Notes: generated by a model not told the origin, from the sequence alone. 64,000 nt of DNA from Nocardia australiensis (GCF_020733705.1 NZ_JAJFZM010000001.1:930001-994000), one strand, 5' to 3'; counted from the first letter of the stretch, positions 48,802 through 59,236 are shown. Numbers and translations: made by a program.

Positions 48802-50208
48802 ATGGCCAAGACTTACGTCGGCGCGCGGCTTCGTCAGCTGCGAACCGAACGAGGACTGAGCCAGATCTCACTTGCCCAGAAGCTGGAGATCTCGGCGAGT
48901 TACCTCAATCAGATCGAACACGACGTGCGCCCGCTCACCGTGCCGGTATTGCTGCGGATCAGCGATGTATTCGGCGTCGACGCCACCTTCTTTTCCTCCC
49001 AAGACGACACTCGGCTCATCGCTGAGCTCCAAGAGGTCGTGCTCGACCAGGAGCTCGGCATCGAGGCCGACACCCACGAGATCGCGGACATGGTCTCCGC
49101 GCACCCGAGCATGGCGCGCGCACTGGTGAATATGCACAACCGCTACCGCAATACCTCCGCGCAGCTGGCAGCCGCGACCGAGGATCGGTTCGCCGACGGT
49201 TCCGGTAGCGCGACAATCAGCAAGCCGCACGAGGAAGTACGTGACTTCTTCTACCAGCGACAGAACTACATCCACGAATTAGACACTGCCGCAGAAGAAC
49301 TCACTGCCCGTATTCGTTTCCACGGCGGCAATGTGAACAGCGAGATCGCGCGCAGGCTGCGCTCCTACGATGTACATATCGTCGAACGGATCGATCTCGG
49401 CGAAGGCGTATTGCACCGCTACGACGCCGAGACCCAACGCCTGGAAATCGCCCCGCACCTGTCGGGCGGACAGCGCACCTTCAAACTCGCCGCCGAGCTC
49501 GCCTACTTCGAATGCGGCGATCTGCTCGAAAGGCTCGTCGAAGAAGGCAATTTCACGTCCGAGGACGCACGGAAGCTCGCCATGCTCGGCCTGGCGAATT
49601 ACTTCGCTGCGGCAACTGTATTGCCCTACACGCACTTTCACGAGGTCGCCGAGGATTTCCGCTACGACATCGAGCGCCTGTCCGCCTTTTTCACGCAGAG
49701 CTACGAAACCATCTGCCACCGGCTTTCGACACTCCAACGCCCCGAACTGCGCGGCGTATCGTTCTCCTTCGTCCGCGTCGATCGAGCGGGCAATATGTCG
49801 AAACGCCAGTCCGCCACCGGTTTTCACTTCTCGGCAAGCGGCGGCACCTGCCCACTGTGGAATGTCTACGAGACCTTCGCCTACCCCGGCAAGATCATGA
49901 CCCAGATCGCCCAGATGCCCGACGGCCGCAAATACCTGTGGGTGGCCCGCACTGTAGAACGCCGCGCGACCCGATATGGCCAGCCCAGCAAGACATTCGC
50001 CATCGGACTCGGCTGCGAACTACGCCACGCGGGCCGCGTCGTCTACGCCGATGGCATCGACCTCAGCGAAGTAACCGCCACCCCCATCGGCGCAGGCTGC
50101 CGAGTATGCGAACGCGCCAACTGCCCCCAACGCGCCTTCCCACCCCTCGGCAAGGTCCTCGACATCAGCGAACACCGCAGCTCGGTGTCGCCGTACGTCC
50201 TCAAGTAG
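48802..50208 (+). CDS. ramB: RamB-type short-chain fatty-acid regulator
   Basis: A 468-residue protein: XRE-type helix-turn-helix at the N-terminus (LRTERGLSQISLAQKLEISASYLNQIEHD), a long helical middle and an ImmA-like peptidase-fold domain (FKLAAELAYFECGD), ending in a conserved Cys-rich zinc-like motif (GCRVCERANCPQRAF). This architecture is that of RamB, which controls glyoxylate-cycle genes in corynebacteria and mycobacteria. Here it is separated by nearly 30 kb from aceA/fadB2, whereas in M. tuberculosis ramB lies beside icl1. ATG 48802. Confidence 0.9.
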   Translation: MAKTYVGARLRQLRTERGLSQISLAQKLEISASYLNQIEHDVRPLTVPVLLRISDVFGVDATFFSSQDDTRLIAELQEVVLDQELGIEADTHEIADMVSAHPSMARALVNMHNRYRNTSAQLAAATEDRFADGSGSATISKPHEEVRDFFYQRQNYIHELDTAAEELTARIRFHGGNVNSEIARRLRSYDVHIVERIDLGEGVLHRYDAETQRLEIAPHLSGGQRTFKLAAELAYFECGDLLERLVEEGNFTSEDARKLAMLGLANYFAAATVLPYTHFHEVAEDFRYDIERLSAFFTQSYETICHRLSTLQRPELRGVSFSFVRVDRAGNMSKRQSATGFHFSASGGTCPLWNVYETFAYPGKIMTQIAQMPDGRKYLWVARTVERRATRYGQPSKTFAIGLGCELRHAGRVVYADGIDLSEVTATPIGAGCRVCERANCPQRAFPPLGKVLDISEHRSSVSPYVLK

Positions 50209-50246
50209 CGGCGTATCCGCCAACGCCCGCAGCAGGCGACCAACTT

Positions 50247-51218
50247 TCAGGATGAGTCTCCGTAGCGGGTGGCAATCGCGGCGGCGCGGTCGCGCAGGGA
50301 GGTGCGCAACGACTGCGGGGCCAGGGCTTCCGCGTCCGTGCTGAGCTGCCACAGCGCCCATTCGGCGTGTCGCAAATCTTGGAACGTCACCTCCAGCCGC
50401 AGCCAGCCGTCTGCGTCGGGTTCCTCTGCGCGGACGGCCACCGCGGTGCTCAGCAGGTTCTCCCGTTGCGTCGGGTTCACCCGCACCAGCACGGCGAAAT
50501 GGTCGCTGGACAGAAACTGCGCGCAGCGTTCCCCCCAGACCCGGTCCAGATCGACCCGGTTTGGTCGATGTGCCGGTTCGGGGAGTTCCTCGGCTGCCAA
50601 CACTCGCGACAGCCGGTAGGTGCGGTCCGCGCCCGATCTCGCGGCCAGCAAGTAGCCCCGGTCGCGTACGGTGACCAGGCCGATCGGGTCCACCGTGCGC
50701 CACTGTGGTGTCTGGCCCGTGGCCGCGTAGTGGATGCGGAGCCGGTGTCCGGTGAGCACCGCGCGCCGGACCTCGATCATTGTGGTGTCGGGCACCTCCT
50801 TTGTGACAAGCCGGCGTGAGAGCAGGTCGGTCTCCGGGTCGACGAGAAATCGCTGGGCCGCGTCGCTCGCGGTGGCCTGATGGCTTTCGGGCAGCGCGTC
50901 GACCACCTTGCGCATGGCCGAAGCGAGCGCCGAGCCGAGGCCGAATACCTGCTCGCCGCGCCCCGATCCGGCGGTAATCAAAGCAAGGGCCTCGTCGTGG
51001 TTCAGTCCGGTGAGCTCGGTCCGGAAACCGGGCAACAACGCGAAACCGCCATGCCGACCGCGTTCGGCGTAGACCGGGACACCGGCCGCGGACAGCGCCT
51101 CGATGTCGCGCAGCACGGTGCGGGTGGATACCTCCAGCTCGCGGGCGAGCGTGTCCGCAGTCAGCTGACCGCGCTGGCGCAGCAGCAGCACCAGCGAGAC
51201 CAACCGGTCGGCGCGCAT
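50247..51218 (-). CDS. WYL-domain transcriptional regulator (YafY type)
   Basis: A 323-residue regulator with an HTH_11 N-terminus (QLTADTLARELEVSTRTVLRDIEALSAAGVPVYAERGRHGGF) and a central WYL domain (RLRIHYAATGQTPQWRTVDPIGLVTVRDRGYLLA) able to bind nucleotides or other ligands. A WCX extension closes the protein. Such regulators often control neighbouring stress or DNA-damage genes. It diverges from a RidA gene across 129 bases, so that gene is a likely target. Confidence 0.88.
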   Translation of the reverse strand: MRADRLVSLVLLLRQRGQLTADTLARELEVSTRTVLRDIEALSAAGVPVYAERGRHGGFALLPGFRTELTGLNHDEALALITAGSGRGEQVFGLGSALASAMRKVVDALPESHQATASDAAQRFLVDPETDLLSRRLVTKEVPDTTMIEVRRAVLTGHRLRIHYAATGQTPQWRTVDPIGLVTVRDRGYLLAARSGADRTYRLSRVLAAEELPEPAHRPNRVDLDRVWGERCAQFLSSDHFAVLVRVNPTQRENLLSTAVAVRAEEPDADGWLRLEVTFQDLRHAEWALWQLSTDAEALAPQSLRTSLRDRAAAIATRYGDSS

Positions 51219-51347
51219 ACGAGAAATCTATCTGAATACATGACCAAGGATGTCGTGATTTGTTGGGAGGCTCGTTGCCACGACGTCAGAGATGCGGCTA
51301 CCGAGCCGATGGACGTACGTGGTCTCGATGAATCGAATGGAGCTGAT

Positions 51348-51749
51348 GTGGCAGTGGAACGAACGGCAGTCAACCCGGTGACGTGGTCGGTGGAGATGGG
51401 ATTCAATCAGGGTGAGGTCGTCTCCGGGCACACCCGGACCCTGTACTGCTCCGGGCAGACCGCGATGAGCGACGACGGCAAGCCCCAGCATGACGGTGAC
51501 ATGGCGGCGCAGTTGGCGCTGAGCCTCGACAACCTGGAGGGTGTGCTCGGCGCGGCCGGCATGTCCCTCTCGAACCTCGTCCGGCTCAACGTCTACACCA
51601 CCGACATTGATCTACTGTTCCCGCACTACGGCGTGCTGGCGTCGCGGTTGGGTGCCGCCGGGGTGGCGCCGACCACCACGATGCTCGGGGTGACACGGCT
51701 GGCGCTCCCGGGCCAGATGGTCGAGCTCGAGGGGACCGCCGTCGCGTAA
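51348..51749 (+). CDS. RidA/YjgF-family protein
   Basis: A 133-residue RidA-fold protein, which usually hydrolyses reactive enamine/imine intermediates. Family segments: TLYCSGQTAMSDDGKPQHDGD, LSLDNLEGVLGAAGMSLSNLVRLNVYTTDID and TTTMLGVTRLALPGQMVELEGTAVA. The Arg of the usual substrate-binding signature (IEVxxxA) is not obvious at the C-terminus, so it may be an Rid subfamily other than RidA itself. GTG 51348 is chosen from the GGAG five bases upstream; ATG 51309 is possible. Confidence 0.82.
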   Translation: MAVERTAVNPVTWSVEMGFNQGEVVSGHTRTLYCSGQTAMSDDGKPQHDGDMAAQLALSLDNLEGVLGAAGMSLSNLVRLNVYTTDIDLLFPHYGVLASRLGAAGVAPTTTMLGVTRLALPGQMVELEGTAVA

Positions 51750-51762
51750 TGCGACCTCGTCT

Positions 51763-51799
51763 CTGCTACTCGTGCAGGTTGAACCGGCACGAGTAGCAG
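51763..51799 (+). terminator. strong hairpin after the RidA-like gene
   Basis: CTGCTACTCGTGC (51763-51775) pairs perfectly with GCACGAGTAGCAG (51787-51799), a 13-bp stem with an 11-base loop, 14 bases after the stop. No U-tract. Probable terminator. Confidence 0.75.
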
Positions 51800-51937
51800 C
51801 CGATGGGTGATTTTCGGTGCTCAGAACGGTGACAATCGGCATCTATGGCTTCGACGGCGAACCTTTCCGGCAACGACTGGTGCTCGAGCTGCTCGCCGAC
51901 TGATACTCCGGCAACGACCGAGCTCGGCCATCGGAAA

Positions 51938-53767
51938 TCAGAATGCCGCCTCGTCCATTTTCATGATGTCGGTATCGAGTGCGGCGATGACCGCCCGGAC
52001 AGCAGTCAATTCCGGCAGCACATTCTTCGCGAAGAAGCTTGCGACAGCGACCTTTCCGGCATAGAAGGCCGCGTCCTTCTCGGGCGCTCCGGAAGCCGTT
52101 GCGGCGGCTGCGATCTCGGCCTGCGCCAGCAGTCGCCAGCCGATGAGCAGATCGCCGACGGCCAGTAGGAAGCGCACCGAACCGAGGCCGACCTTGTACA
52201 GCTCGGCCGGTTCTTCCTGCGCGGACATCAGATATCCGGTCAGCGACGCGGCCATCGCGCGCACGTCCGACAGCGCCGTGCGCAGCAACTCCCGCTCGAC
52301 CTCGAAATGCCCGGTCTTCGCGTCGAGGAATGCGTCGATCTGCCCGGTGACGTGCCCGATTGCCACCCCCTTGTCGCGAATGATCTTACGGAAGAAGAAG
52401 TCCTGCGCCTGGACGGCAGTTGTGCCCTCGTAGAGCGAGTCGATCTTGGAGTCACGAATGTACTGCTCGATCGGATAGTCCTGCAGATACCCAGAGCCAC
52501 CCAGCGTTTGCAGCGATTCCGTCAGCAGTTGGTAGGCCCGCTCGGAACCGACGCCCTTGACGATCGGCAGCAGCAAATCGTCTACCCGGTGGGCCAATTC
52601 GGCGTCTGCTCCCGAAACCAGTTGCGCCACATCAGGATTCTGATGCGCCGCTGTGTAGAGGTACACCGCGCGCAGCCCCTCGGCGTACGCCTTCTGCAAT
52701 GCCAGCGAGCGCCGCACATCCGGGTGATGGGTAATGGTGACCCGTGGCGCGGCCTTGTCCGACATCCGGGTCAGGTCCGCCCCCTGGACTCGCTGCTTGG
52801 CGTAGTCCAGCACGTTCAGGTAGCCGGTGGACAGCGTGCCGGTGGACTTGATACCGACCACCATGCGCGCGTTCTCGATAACCCGGAACATCTGCGCGAT
52901 CCCATTGTGCACCGCACCGACCAGCCAGCCCTTGGCCGGGATATCGGTGCCACCGAAGGTCAATTCACAGGTGGGCGAGGATTTCAGGCCCATTTTGTGC
53001 TCGACACCGGTCACGAACACGCCATTGCGGTCGCCCAGCTCGAGCGTCTCGTGATCGAAAAGGAACTTGGGCACATAGAACAGCGAAAGCCCCTTGGTGC
53101 CCGGTCCGGCGCCTTCCGGGCGGGCCAGCACGAGGTGGAAGACATTCTCGGCCGTCTCACCGACGTCACCGCCGGAGATGAACCGTTTGACGCCTTCGAT
53201 ATGCCAGGAGCCGTCCTCCTGCTCGATGGCCTTGGTACGGCCCGCACCCACATCGGAGCCGGCATCCGGTTCGGTCAGCACCATGGTGCCCGCCCAGCCG
53301 CGATCGTAACCTTTTGTGGCCCAGTCCTTCTGCTCATCAGTGCCGACGTTGTAGAGCACCGAGGCCAGCGCCGGGCCCATATTGAAGAAGCTGGCTGCGG
53401 GATTGGCGCAGGTAACCATTTCGTTGACCGCCCACACCACTGCGGCGGGCGCACGGGTGCCGCCCATACCCTCCGGCATACCGAGCCTGCTCCAGTCGGC
53501 CTCGCGCACCGCCGCCACGGTCCCACGCAGCGGCGCCGGTACCGAGATGGTGCAGGTGGCCGGGTCGTAGACGACCGGATCGCGGTCGGCCGCGACGAAC
53601 GATTCCGCGATCGGCCCCTCGGCCAGCCGTTTCACCTCGGACAGAATCTCGCGCACAGTATCGGAGTCGAGGTCACCATAGGCGCCCGTGTCCAGGAGCT
53701 TGTCCAGCTGCAATACCTCGAACAGATTGAACTCGATATCCCGAACGTTCGCCTTGTAGTGTCCCAC
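51938..53767 (-). CDS. fadE5: acyl-CoA dehydrogenase FadE5-type
   Basis: A 609-residue acyl-CoA dehydrogenase of the long type with an extra C-terminal domain. The N-terminus ([19 protein letters not shown]) and length match mycobacterial FadE5. FAD/substrate motifs are [22 protein letters not shown] and [14 protein letters not shown]. The catalytic Glu lies in [17 protein letters not shown]. FadE5 has broad chain-length specificity in beta-oxidation. GTG 53767. It is monocistronic here, with about 190 bases to the RidA gene. Confidence 0.92.
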   Translation of the reverse strand: MGHYKANVRDIEFNLFEVLQLDKLLDTGAYGDLDSDTVREILSEVKRLAEGPIAESFVAADRDPVVYDPATCTISVPAPLRGTVAAVREADWSRLGMPEGMGGTRAPAAVVWAVNEMVTCANPAASFFNMGPALASVLYNVGTDEQKDWATKGYDRGWAGTMVLTEPDAGSDVGAGRTKAIEQEDGSWHIEGVKRFISGGDVGETAENVFHLVLARPEGAGPGTKGLSLFYVPKFLFDHETLELGDRNGVFVTGVEHKMGLKSSPTCELTFGGTDIPAKGWLVGAVHNGIAQMFRVIENARMVVGIKSTGTLSTGYLNVLDYAKQRVQGADLTRMSDKAAPRVTITHHPDVRRSLALQKAYAEGLRAVYLYTAAHQNPDVAQLVSGADAELAHRVDDLLLPIVKGVGSERAYQLLTESLQTLGGSGYLQDYPIEQYIRDSKIDSLYEGTTAVQAQDFFFRKIIRDKGVAIGHVTGQIDAFLDAKTGHFEVERELLRTALSDVRAMAASLTGYLMSAQEEPAELYKVGLGSVRFLLAVGDLLIGWRLLAQAEIAAAATASGAPEKDAAFYAGKVAVASFFAKNVLPELTAVRAVIAALDTDIMKMDEAAF

Positions 53768-54033
53768 CGTGGTCCTCCTCGACTGTCAACTCCGCGGCCG
53801 GGTGCACCACGGGATCGGCTATCCGACGATGTACAGACCGAGCCTGCCGCACCGGATCGACGCTACGCAACCGTAGGCGGCGCAACACCGCGAGCAGTGT
53901 TCACTCAACGGTAACCACATAGGTTCACATCGCGGAAACATAGACAACGGCAGCCCCAGGGCCTACGCCCGCACGCCCGCCAGGCCCTCGATCTCACCGA
54001 ACTCGCTCGCGCCGTGCGCGATTGACAATCGGC

Positions 54034-54921
54034 TCAGCAGTTCGGCTGGAACGGCCAGCATTCGACCGGTCGGTAGGACTTGGGCGAGGGGTCGACGCTG
54101 GTCGTCTGGGTGCCATTCGAACCGGGGTCCGGATGCCGCACGTCGTGCACAACGGCATCGACGATCACGCCGAGAATGAGCAGCAGCCCGATAATGGCGA
54201 TGGCGAGAACCGTCCACGACGCGATGTTCTGCCGGCTGGACGGCGCACCGGGCATCGGCGCGACCTGTGGCTTGGGCTCCGGAGGTTGCGGCATATGTGG
54301 TTCCGGCCGCACGGCATCGAACCCGTCGGCGATGAGTTCAGCTCGGGAGGGCCCACTGGTTACGCCGAGTGCCTCGCAGGCGCCGAAGACGCGATCCGCG
54401 GTCCAACTGCGCGGTCCGGCCGAGAAGCTCTCCAGGTAGATGCGCAGTTCGGTGGCGTCGCGGGTGTTGGCGACCACGACGTCGATACCGGGACGCAGGT
54501 TGGTGCGAGCCGGCCGCACCACGGCGCCACGGAAGGGCAATAGCGCCACCGCGCCACACACATGGCCCGGATCGAGTAGACCGCGCTCCAGCCTGCTCTT
54601 GACCGCGTAGACCGCGTGTTCCAGCTGATCCACCGGGCCGACGCTACCCTCGTCATCGAAATCCACCGCCGCGTCGCTGATGGTCCACGGCCCGTCGGCA
54701 GGGACATCGAGTATCCCACTCTGACGCCGCCGGAAGCCCTTGACCTCGATGACCGTAATGCCGCGCGGTGTAATGAGCACCGCGTCGACCTGTCGAGATC
54801 CATTGTCGCTCACCGCCAGATCGACCAGTGCCAGACAGGTTGTCGGGAACAACCGCAGGCACTCGACGAACTCATGTTCCGCACCGGAAAGACTCGCTCC
54901 GGCCTCGATCTTCACCAGCAT
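54034..54921 (-). CDS. NERD-domain protein with C-terminal membrane anchor
   Basis: A 295-residue protein. The N-terminal 110 residues form a NERD (nuclease-related) domain: AEHEFVECLRLFP, RQVDAVLITPRGITVIEVKGFRR with the D...ExK pattern of restriction-type nucleases. A Pro-rich stretch (PQPPEPKPQ) leads to one membrane helix (SWTVLAIAIIGLLLILGVIV) and a short Cys-containing tail. So a nuclease-like cytosolic domain is tethered to the membrane from the C-terminal side. Its role is unknown; such proteins have been linked to defence or signalling. ATG 54921 is chosen. Confidence 0.75.
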   Translation of the reverse strand: MLVKIEAGASLSGAEHEFVECLRLFPTTCLALVDLAVSDNGSRQVDAVLITPRGITVIEVKGFRRRQSGILDVPADGPWTISDAAVDFDDEGSVGPVDQLEHAVYAVKSRLERGLLDPGHVCGAVALLPFRGAVVRPARTNLRPGIDVVVANTRDATELRIYLESFSAGPRSWTADRVFGACEALGVTSGPSRAELIADGFDAVRPEPHMPQPPEPKPQVAPMPGAPSSRQNIASWTVLAIAIIGLLLILGVIVDAVVHDVRHPDPGSNGTQTTSVDPSPKSYRPVECWPFQPNC

Positions 54922-55083
54922 TGTGCGTTTCCCTGCCCGCCTGTTCCGGATCCAGCGCGGCCCGTCCCACCGCATAACCGCGCAGCTATTGATGATGACG
55001 CGCTATCGGTGCGAAAACCACCGGAAGCCGAGAAGGGCAGTGGGCTAGTACGCTCGGATCCCGGCGGAGAAGGAGGCGTAAGC

Positions 55084-55629
55084 ATGGTTTCGGCGTTGCG
55101 ACCACGTATTTCGCCCGGACGGTTCCGGGAGCTCGGGCCCATCAATTGGGTTGTCTGGCAAGTGCTTTCCCGCGCTGCGGGCACCGATGACGCGCACCTG
55201 TTCAGCACGCTCGGCCGCACCAGGGGCCTGTTCCGCGGCTGGCTGCACTTCTCGGGCAGGCTCATGCCGGGCGGACGGCTGCCCCGTCACGAATCGGAAC
55301 TGGTGATCCTGCGCGTCGCGCACCTGCGCGACTGCGAGTACGAGATGGACCACCACATTCGCCTCGGCAAACGAGCCGGGGTCACCACCGAGATCCTCGA
55401 CCGGGTCCGCAGCGGTCCGACCGCACCCGACTGGTCGGCCAAGCACCGCGCCCTGCTCACCGCCGTCGACCAACTCGTCGGGACCCGCGATATCGACGAC
55501 ACCGCATGGACCGCGCTCACCGCACACTACGACGAGCGCAGCCTCATCGAGATCGTCCTGCTCGCCAACCAATACGAGGGCCTGGCCTCCACCATCACCG
55601 CCCTGCGCATCCAACGCGACGGTGTCTGA
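55084..55629 (+). CDS. carboxymuconolactone decarboxylase (CMD) family protein
   Basis: A 181-residue protein of the AhpD/CMD helical fold. The helix motif is ELVILRVAHLRDCEYEMDHHIRLGKRAGV, with one Cys and a His pair; the CxxC redox pair of AhpD is reduced to a single Cys. RALLTAVDQLV and EIVLLANQYEGLASTI complete the fold. Probably a non-redox CMD member, function unknown. ATG 55084 follows aaggagg. A compact neighbour of a PPOX enzyme, 66 bases apart. Confidence 0.8.
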   Translation: MVSALRPRISPGRFRELGPINWVVWQVLSRAAGTDDAHLFSTLGRTRGLFRGWLHFSGRLMPGGRLPRHESELVILRVAHLRDCEYEMDHHIRLGKRAGVTTEILDRVRSGPTAPDWSAKHRALLTAVDQLVGTRDIDDTAWTALTAHYDERSLIEIVLLANQYEGLASTITALRIQRDGV

Positions 55630-55695
55630 GGCGCAGTCCCCCTACCACCGCGCCTAGTCGGGAACGCCCGGCGCCGGTGACCGGTTGAATAGGTC

Positions 55696-56112
55696 ATGGA
55701 ACTTTCCGCCGCAATCGATTTCGCCCGCACCACGCAGCGATCCGTCCTCACCACGATCCGCCGCAACGGCCGCCCCCAACTGTCCAATGTGCTGCACGTG
55801 ATCGGCGACGACGGCGTCATCCGCATCTCCATCACCGCCGACCGCGCCAAGTACCGCAATCTGGTGCGTGACCCGTGGGCCGCCGTCCACGTCACCCGCG
55901 AAGACTTCTTCGCCTACGCCGTCCTCGAGGGCACCGTCGAGCTGACCCCCGTCGCCACCGCCCCCGACGACCCCACCGTCGAGGAACTCATCGCCTACTA
56001 TCGCGCGGGCTCCGGCGAACACCCCGACTGGGACGACTACCGCAACGCCATGGTCCGAGACCGCCGCGCCCTCATCCGCCTCACTCCAACCCACGCCTAC
56101 GGCATGCTCTGA
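55696..56112 (+). CDS. PPOX-class flavin/F420-binding protein
   Basis: A 138-residue split-barrel protein with RSVLTTIRRNGRPQLSNVLHVIG, RAKYRNLVRDPWAAVHV and the C-terminal DRRALIRLTPTHAYG motif. These mark the F420-dependent (FDOR-B) branch common in actinobacteria. It likely reduces an unknown substrate with F420H2, or binds FMN. ATG 55696. Same orientation as the CMD protein, so both may be co-transcribed. Confidence 0.85.
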   Translation: MELSAAIDFARTTQRSVLTTIRRNGRPQLSNVLHVIGDDGVIRISITADRAKYRNLVRDPWAAVHVTREDFFAYAVLEGTVELTPVATAPDDPTVEELIAYYRAGSGEHPDWDDYRNAMVRDRRALIRLTPTHAYGML

Positions 56113-56196
56113 ACGATCGCGGCCGCTACTACCACCGACGGACGGAGCCATCAGCATACGATTGGTTCGACTGTTCCCCACGAGACCGAGGTGATT

Positions 56197-56793
56197 ATGA
56201 GCGCGCTGCCTGCCTGGGCCGCCGACCCGGAGACATTGCTCATCACTGAGGAAGGGTATGACGCACTGCCCGTGGAGGTACAAAAGCAGATCGAGGTGCT
56301 GGACGGCCGAGTGATCTTCTGCCGCAGCGGCAGCGTCGAGCACAATATCGTCGCGCGGCGCTTGGCGAATGGTTTCGACGCCGCGCGTCCCGCCGAACCG
56401 TGCACCCAGGTCGTCACCGATTTCGAGATGCACTACCACAAGGTGCGTCCGCGAAGCCCCGGGTTCTCGTTCCGGCGACCCGACGTCGTCGTCCATCGCT
56501 GCTTCCCACGCGGACAGAAACTGACGACCGCGGACGCACTTCTGGTGGTCGAGGTCATTTCTCCCGGTTCCGAATACATCGACACGGTCGACAAGCGTGC
56601 GGAGTACGCGGGCGAGGGGATCCCGACCTACCTTGTGGTCCATCTCGATGGCGAACTCCGCGTAAAAATCGTGCAGGAATACCGGCTCGACTGGGCCAGT
56701 GGGAACTACCGCCTCGCGGAAACCCACCAGGAAGCCCTTGTCCTCAAAGACCCCTTCCCAGTCGAAATCTCCTTCGCCGACCTCGACGGCTGA
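56197..56793 (+). CDS. Uma2-family (DUF820) endonuclease-fold protein
   Basis: About 198 residues. The PD-(D/E)xK-type pattern is visible: VLDGRVIFCRSGSVEH, FRRPDVVVHRC and LLVVEVISPGSEYIDTVDKRAEYAGEGIPTYLVV. Uma2 proteins are widespread in cyanobacteria and actinobacteria with unclear roles, perhaps mobile endonucleases. ATG 56197 (GTG 56191 possible) follows gaggtg. No partner gene is evident. Confidence 0.82.
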   Translation: MSALPAWAADPETLLITEEGYDALPVEVQKQIEVLDGRVIFCRSGSVEHNIVARRLANGFDAARPAEPCTQVVTDFEMHYHKVRPRSPGFSFRRPDVVVHRCFPRGQKLTTADALLVVEVISPGSEYIDTVDKRAEYAGEGIPTYLVVHLDGELRVKIVQEYRLDWASGNYRLAETHQEALVLKDPFPVEISFADLDG

Positions 56794-56899
56794 CAGCGAC
56801 GTTCAGCTGGGCCGCAGTGACGAAGTAAGGCGGCCGACCGGCTGGATCACTCAGGCCGGAACCGGTCACCCACGCCAGACCGATAAGCGGCGGCGGTGA

Positions 56900-57607
56900 T
56901 CAGTGGGACAGCAGATCAGTGACCGTGACGAAACGGTAACCCGCGCTGCGGAGTTCGGTGACGATGCGAGGGATAGCCGCCAGGGCGGTCGTGCCGGATT
57001 CGTGCATGACGTGCAGCAGAATGATGGAACCGGGGCGGACCTGGTAAACGGCATCGGCCACCAGCGAGTCGGTGGTGGCGTTCGCGGTCGAGTCGGGTTC
57101 CACGTCCCACATCACGGTGGTGCGGTCGTGGTCGGACAGGTACCTGGGTAGGCCGAACAGCTTCTTTCCGTAGGGCGGACGGAAGGTGATCGGGCCCTGG
57201 TAGCCGGTTTTCGCGATCTCGGCGTCGGTGCGTTCTATTTCGTCACCGATCGTGTCGGATGAAACCAAGATCATGCGGCGGTGACTGTAGGTATGGTTGC
57301 CGATCTCGTGGCCCGCCTCGGCAATCGCCCTACCCTCGACGGGGTGGGCGGCGAGATCGCGGCCGTTCAAGAAGAATGTTGCCGGAATATCCGCGTCCGC
57401 AAGCGCTTTCAGCACTTCGGGAGTTCGCCCCGTCGGCCCGTCGTCCAAGGTGAGCGCGACTACCTTATCGGCCGTCTCGACCCGATCCACCAACCGCCCG
57501 GCGACCTGGAACGACCGTGAGTTCATCAGGTAGTAACCGCCGACGGCAAGTGCGAGCACCACGACGAGCACCAGTGCCCCACTGAGCAACCATCTGCGTC
57601 GATTCAT
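56900..57607 (-). CDS. membrane-anchored polysaccharide deacetylase
   Basis: A 235-residue protein with an N-terminal membrane anchor (WLLSGALVLVVVLALAVGGYYL) and a NodB-homology domain outside the membrane. Catalytic motifs: LTLDDGPTGRT (acid/base and metal Asp), GNHTYSHRRM (metal His pair), FRPPYGKK and the late ILLHVMHES with the conserved His. Such enzymes deacetylate peptidoglycan or other cell-wall polysaccharides. ATG 57607. Confidence 0.88.
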   Translation of the reverse strand: MNRRRWLLSGALVLVVVLALAVGGYYLMNSRSFQVAGRLVDRVETADKVVALTLDDGPTGRTPEVLKALADADIPATFFLNGRDLAAHPVEGRAIAEAGHEIGNHTYSHRRMILVSSDTIGDEIERTDAEIAKTGYQGPITFRPPYGKKLFGLPRYLSDHDRTTVMWDVEPDSTANATTDSLVADAVYQVRPGSIILLHVMHESGTTALAAIPRIVTELRSAGYRFVTVTDLLSH

Positions 57608-57774
57608 CGCGCCATCATCCGATCATCGAGAAACCACCAAGCGTCCGGCCGCCGCAGTCGACATGAAAAGCCTTGTCGCGCTGATGTTTACCGGAAAACA
57701 CTGGTCAATGGTGACGCACCCGGGCTGTCGTGCGGAAAACAGTTCCGGCACTGCGCGCCCAGTCGCCGAAACGA

Positions 57775-57820
57775 CGAAGGTGGCGGCGGATTCGCGCGAA
57801 CGAACCTGCCGCCACCTTCG
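57775..57820 (-). terminator. strong hairpin after lpd
   Basis: CGAAGGTGGCGGC (57775-57787) pairs perfectly with GCCGCCACCTTCG (57808-57820), a 13-bp stem, 13 bases after the lpd stop on the minus strand. Probable transcription end. Confidence 0.75.
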
Positions 57821-57832
57821 CGAGCGGTCGGA

Positions 57833-59236
57833 TCAGAAGTTGATCATGTGGCCGGCCAGGCCGTGGAACGCCTCCTGCAACGCCTCGCTGAGCGTCGGGT
57901 GCGTGTGCACATTGCGGGTCAGCTCGTTGACCGTGAGGTCCCACTTCTGGGCCAACGTCAGCTCGGGGAGCAGCTCGGAGACGTCGGGGCCGATCAGGTG
58001 GCCGCCGAGCAGCTCGCCGTACTTGGCGTCGGCGATCAACTTGACGAAGCCGGTCGGGTCGCCGAGGCCGTGCGCCTTGCCGTTGGCGGTGAACGGGAAG
58101 TTGGCCACCTTCACGTCGTAGCCCTCGTCCCTGGCCTGCTGTTCGGTCAGCCCGAAGCTGGCGACCTGCGGCTGGCAGAAGGTGGCACGCGGCTGCATCC
58201 GGTAGTCCCCGAGGGTCACCGTCGGCGCACCGGCGATGGTCTCGGCGGCGACCACACCCTGTGCCTCCGCGACATGGGCGAGCTGCAGCTTCGCGGTGAC
58301 GTCGCCGATGGCGTAGATGCTCGGCACGTTGGTGCGCATGTTGTCGTCGATCGCGATGGCGCCGCGGTCGGTCAACTGGACGCCGGTGTTCTCCAGACCG
58401 TAGCCCTCGACGCGGGGCGCGAAGCCGACGGCCTGTAGCACCTTGTCGACGGTGACGGTCTCGACCGAGCCGGACTTATTGTCCTTGATCGAGACGGTGA
58501 CCTTGGTTCCGTTGTCATCGATGGACTGCACGGCGGCACCGGTGCTGATGGTGATGCCGAGCTTCTTATACGCCTTGGTGATTTCCTTGGAGACGTCGGC
58601 GTCCTCGTTCGGCAGGGCGCGGTCCAGGAACTCCACGATGCGCACGTCGACGCCGTAGTTCTTCAGGACGTAGCCGAACTCCATGCCGATCGCGCCCGCA
58701 CCGACGATCAGGATCGAGCCGGGCAGGTCGCGGGTGAGGATCTGCTCCTCGTAGGTGACCACATTGGCGCTGAGCGCGGTGCCGGGCAGCAGCTTGGTGA
58801 CGGCGCCGGTGGCGATGATCGCGTTGTCGAACGTGATCGACTCGGTTCCGCCCTTGGTCAGCTCGACCGACAGGGCGTTCGGGCCGGTGAAGGAGCCCTT
58901 ACCGTCGAATTCATCGATCTTGTTCTTTTTCATCAGGAAGTGGACGCCCTTGACCCGGCCGTCCGCGACCTTGCGGCTGCGGTCGAACGCCGCGCCGAAA
59001 TCGAAGTTCACCTCACCGGAGATACCGAAGGTCTTGGCCTCCTTGGTGAAGATGTGGGCCAGTTCGGCGTTGCGCAGCAGAGCCTTGGAAGGGATGCAGC
59101 CGACGTTGAGGCACACCCCGCCCCAATACTTCTGCTCGACGATCGCGGTTCGGAGGCCTAGCTGTGCCGCGCGGATGGCGGCGACGTAACCGCCTGGGCC
59201 GGCACCGAGAACGACAACGTCGTAATGGGAAGTCAC
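57833..59236 (-). CDS. lpd: dihydrolipoyl dehydrogenase
   Basis: A 467-residue flavoprotein disulphide reductase, the E3 subunit of pyruvate and related 2-oxoacid dehydrogenase complexes. FAD motif [21 protein letters not shown], redox-active cysteines in [19 protein letters not shown] motif [17 protein letters not shown], central [14 protein letters not shown] and C-terminal catalytic [11 protein letters not shown]. Close to mycobacterial LpdC, which also serves antioxidant roles with AhpC/AhpD. In M. tuberculosis lpdC is three genes from ramB; here 7 kb separate them. GTG 59236. Confidence 0.95.
   Translation of the reverse strand: MTSHYDVVVLGAGPGGYVAAIRAAQLGLRTAIVEQKYWGGVCLNVGCIPSKALLRNAELAHIFTKEAKTFGISGEVNFDFGAAFDRSRKVADGRVKGVHFLMKKNKIDEFDGKGSFTGPNALSVELTKGGTESITFDNAIIATGAVTKLLPGTALSANVVTYEEQILTRDLPGSILIVGAGAIGMEFGYVLKNYGVDVRIVEFLDRALPNEDADVSKEITKAYKKLGITISTGAAVQSIDDNGTKVTVSIKDNKSGSVETVTVDKVLQAVGFAPRVEGYGLENTGVQLTDRGAIAIDDNMRTNVPSIYAIGDVTAKLQLAHVAEAQGVVAAETIAGAPTVTLGDYRMQPRATFCQPQVASFGLTEQQARDEGYDVKVANFPFTANGKAHGLGDPTGFVKLIADAKYGELLGGHLIGPDVSELLPELTLAQKWDLTVNELTRNVHTHPTLSEALQEAFHGLAGHMINF

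Noticed and set aside
53940..54033. peptide-like frame on the minus strand after the NERD gene (ending EIEGLAGVRA)
   Set aside because: Too short and overlaps the end of the NERD gene in another frame; no start or motif.
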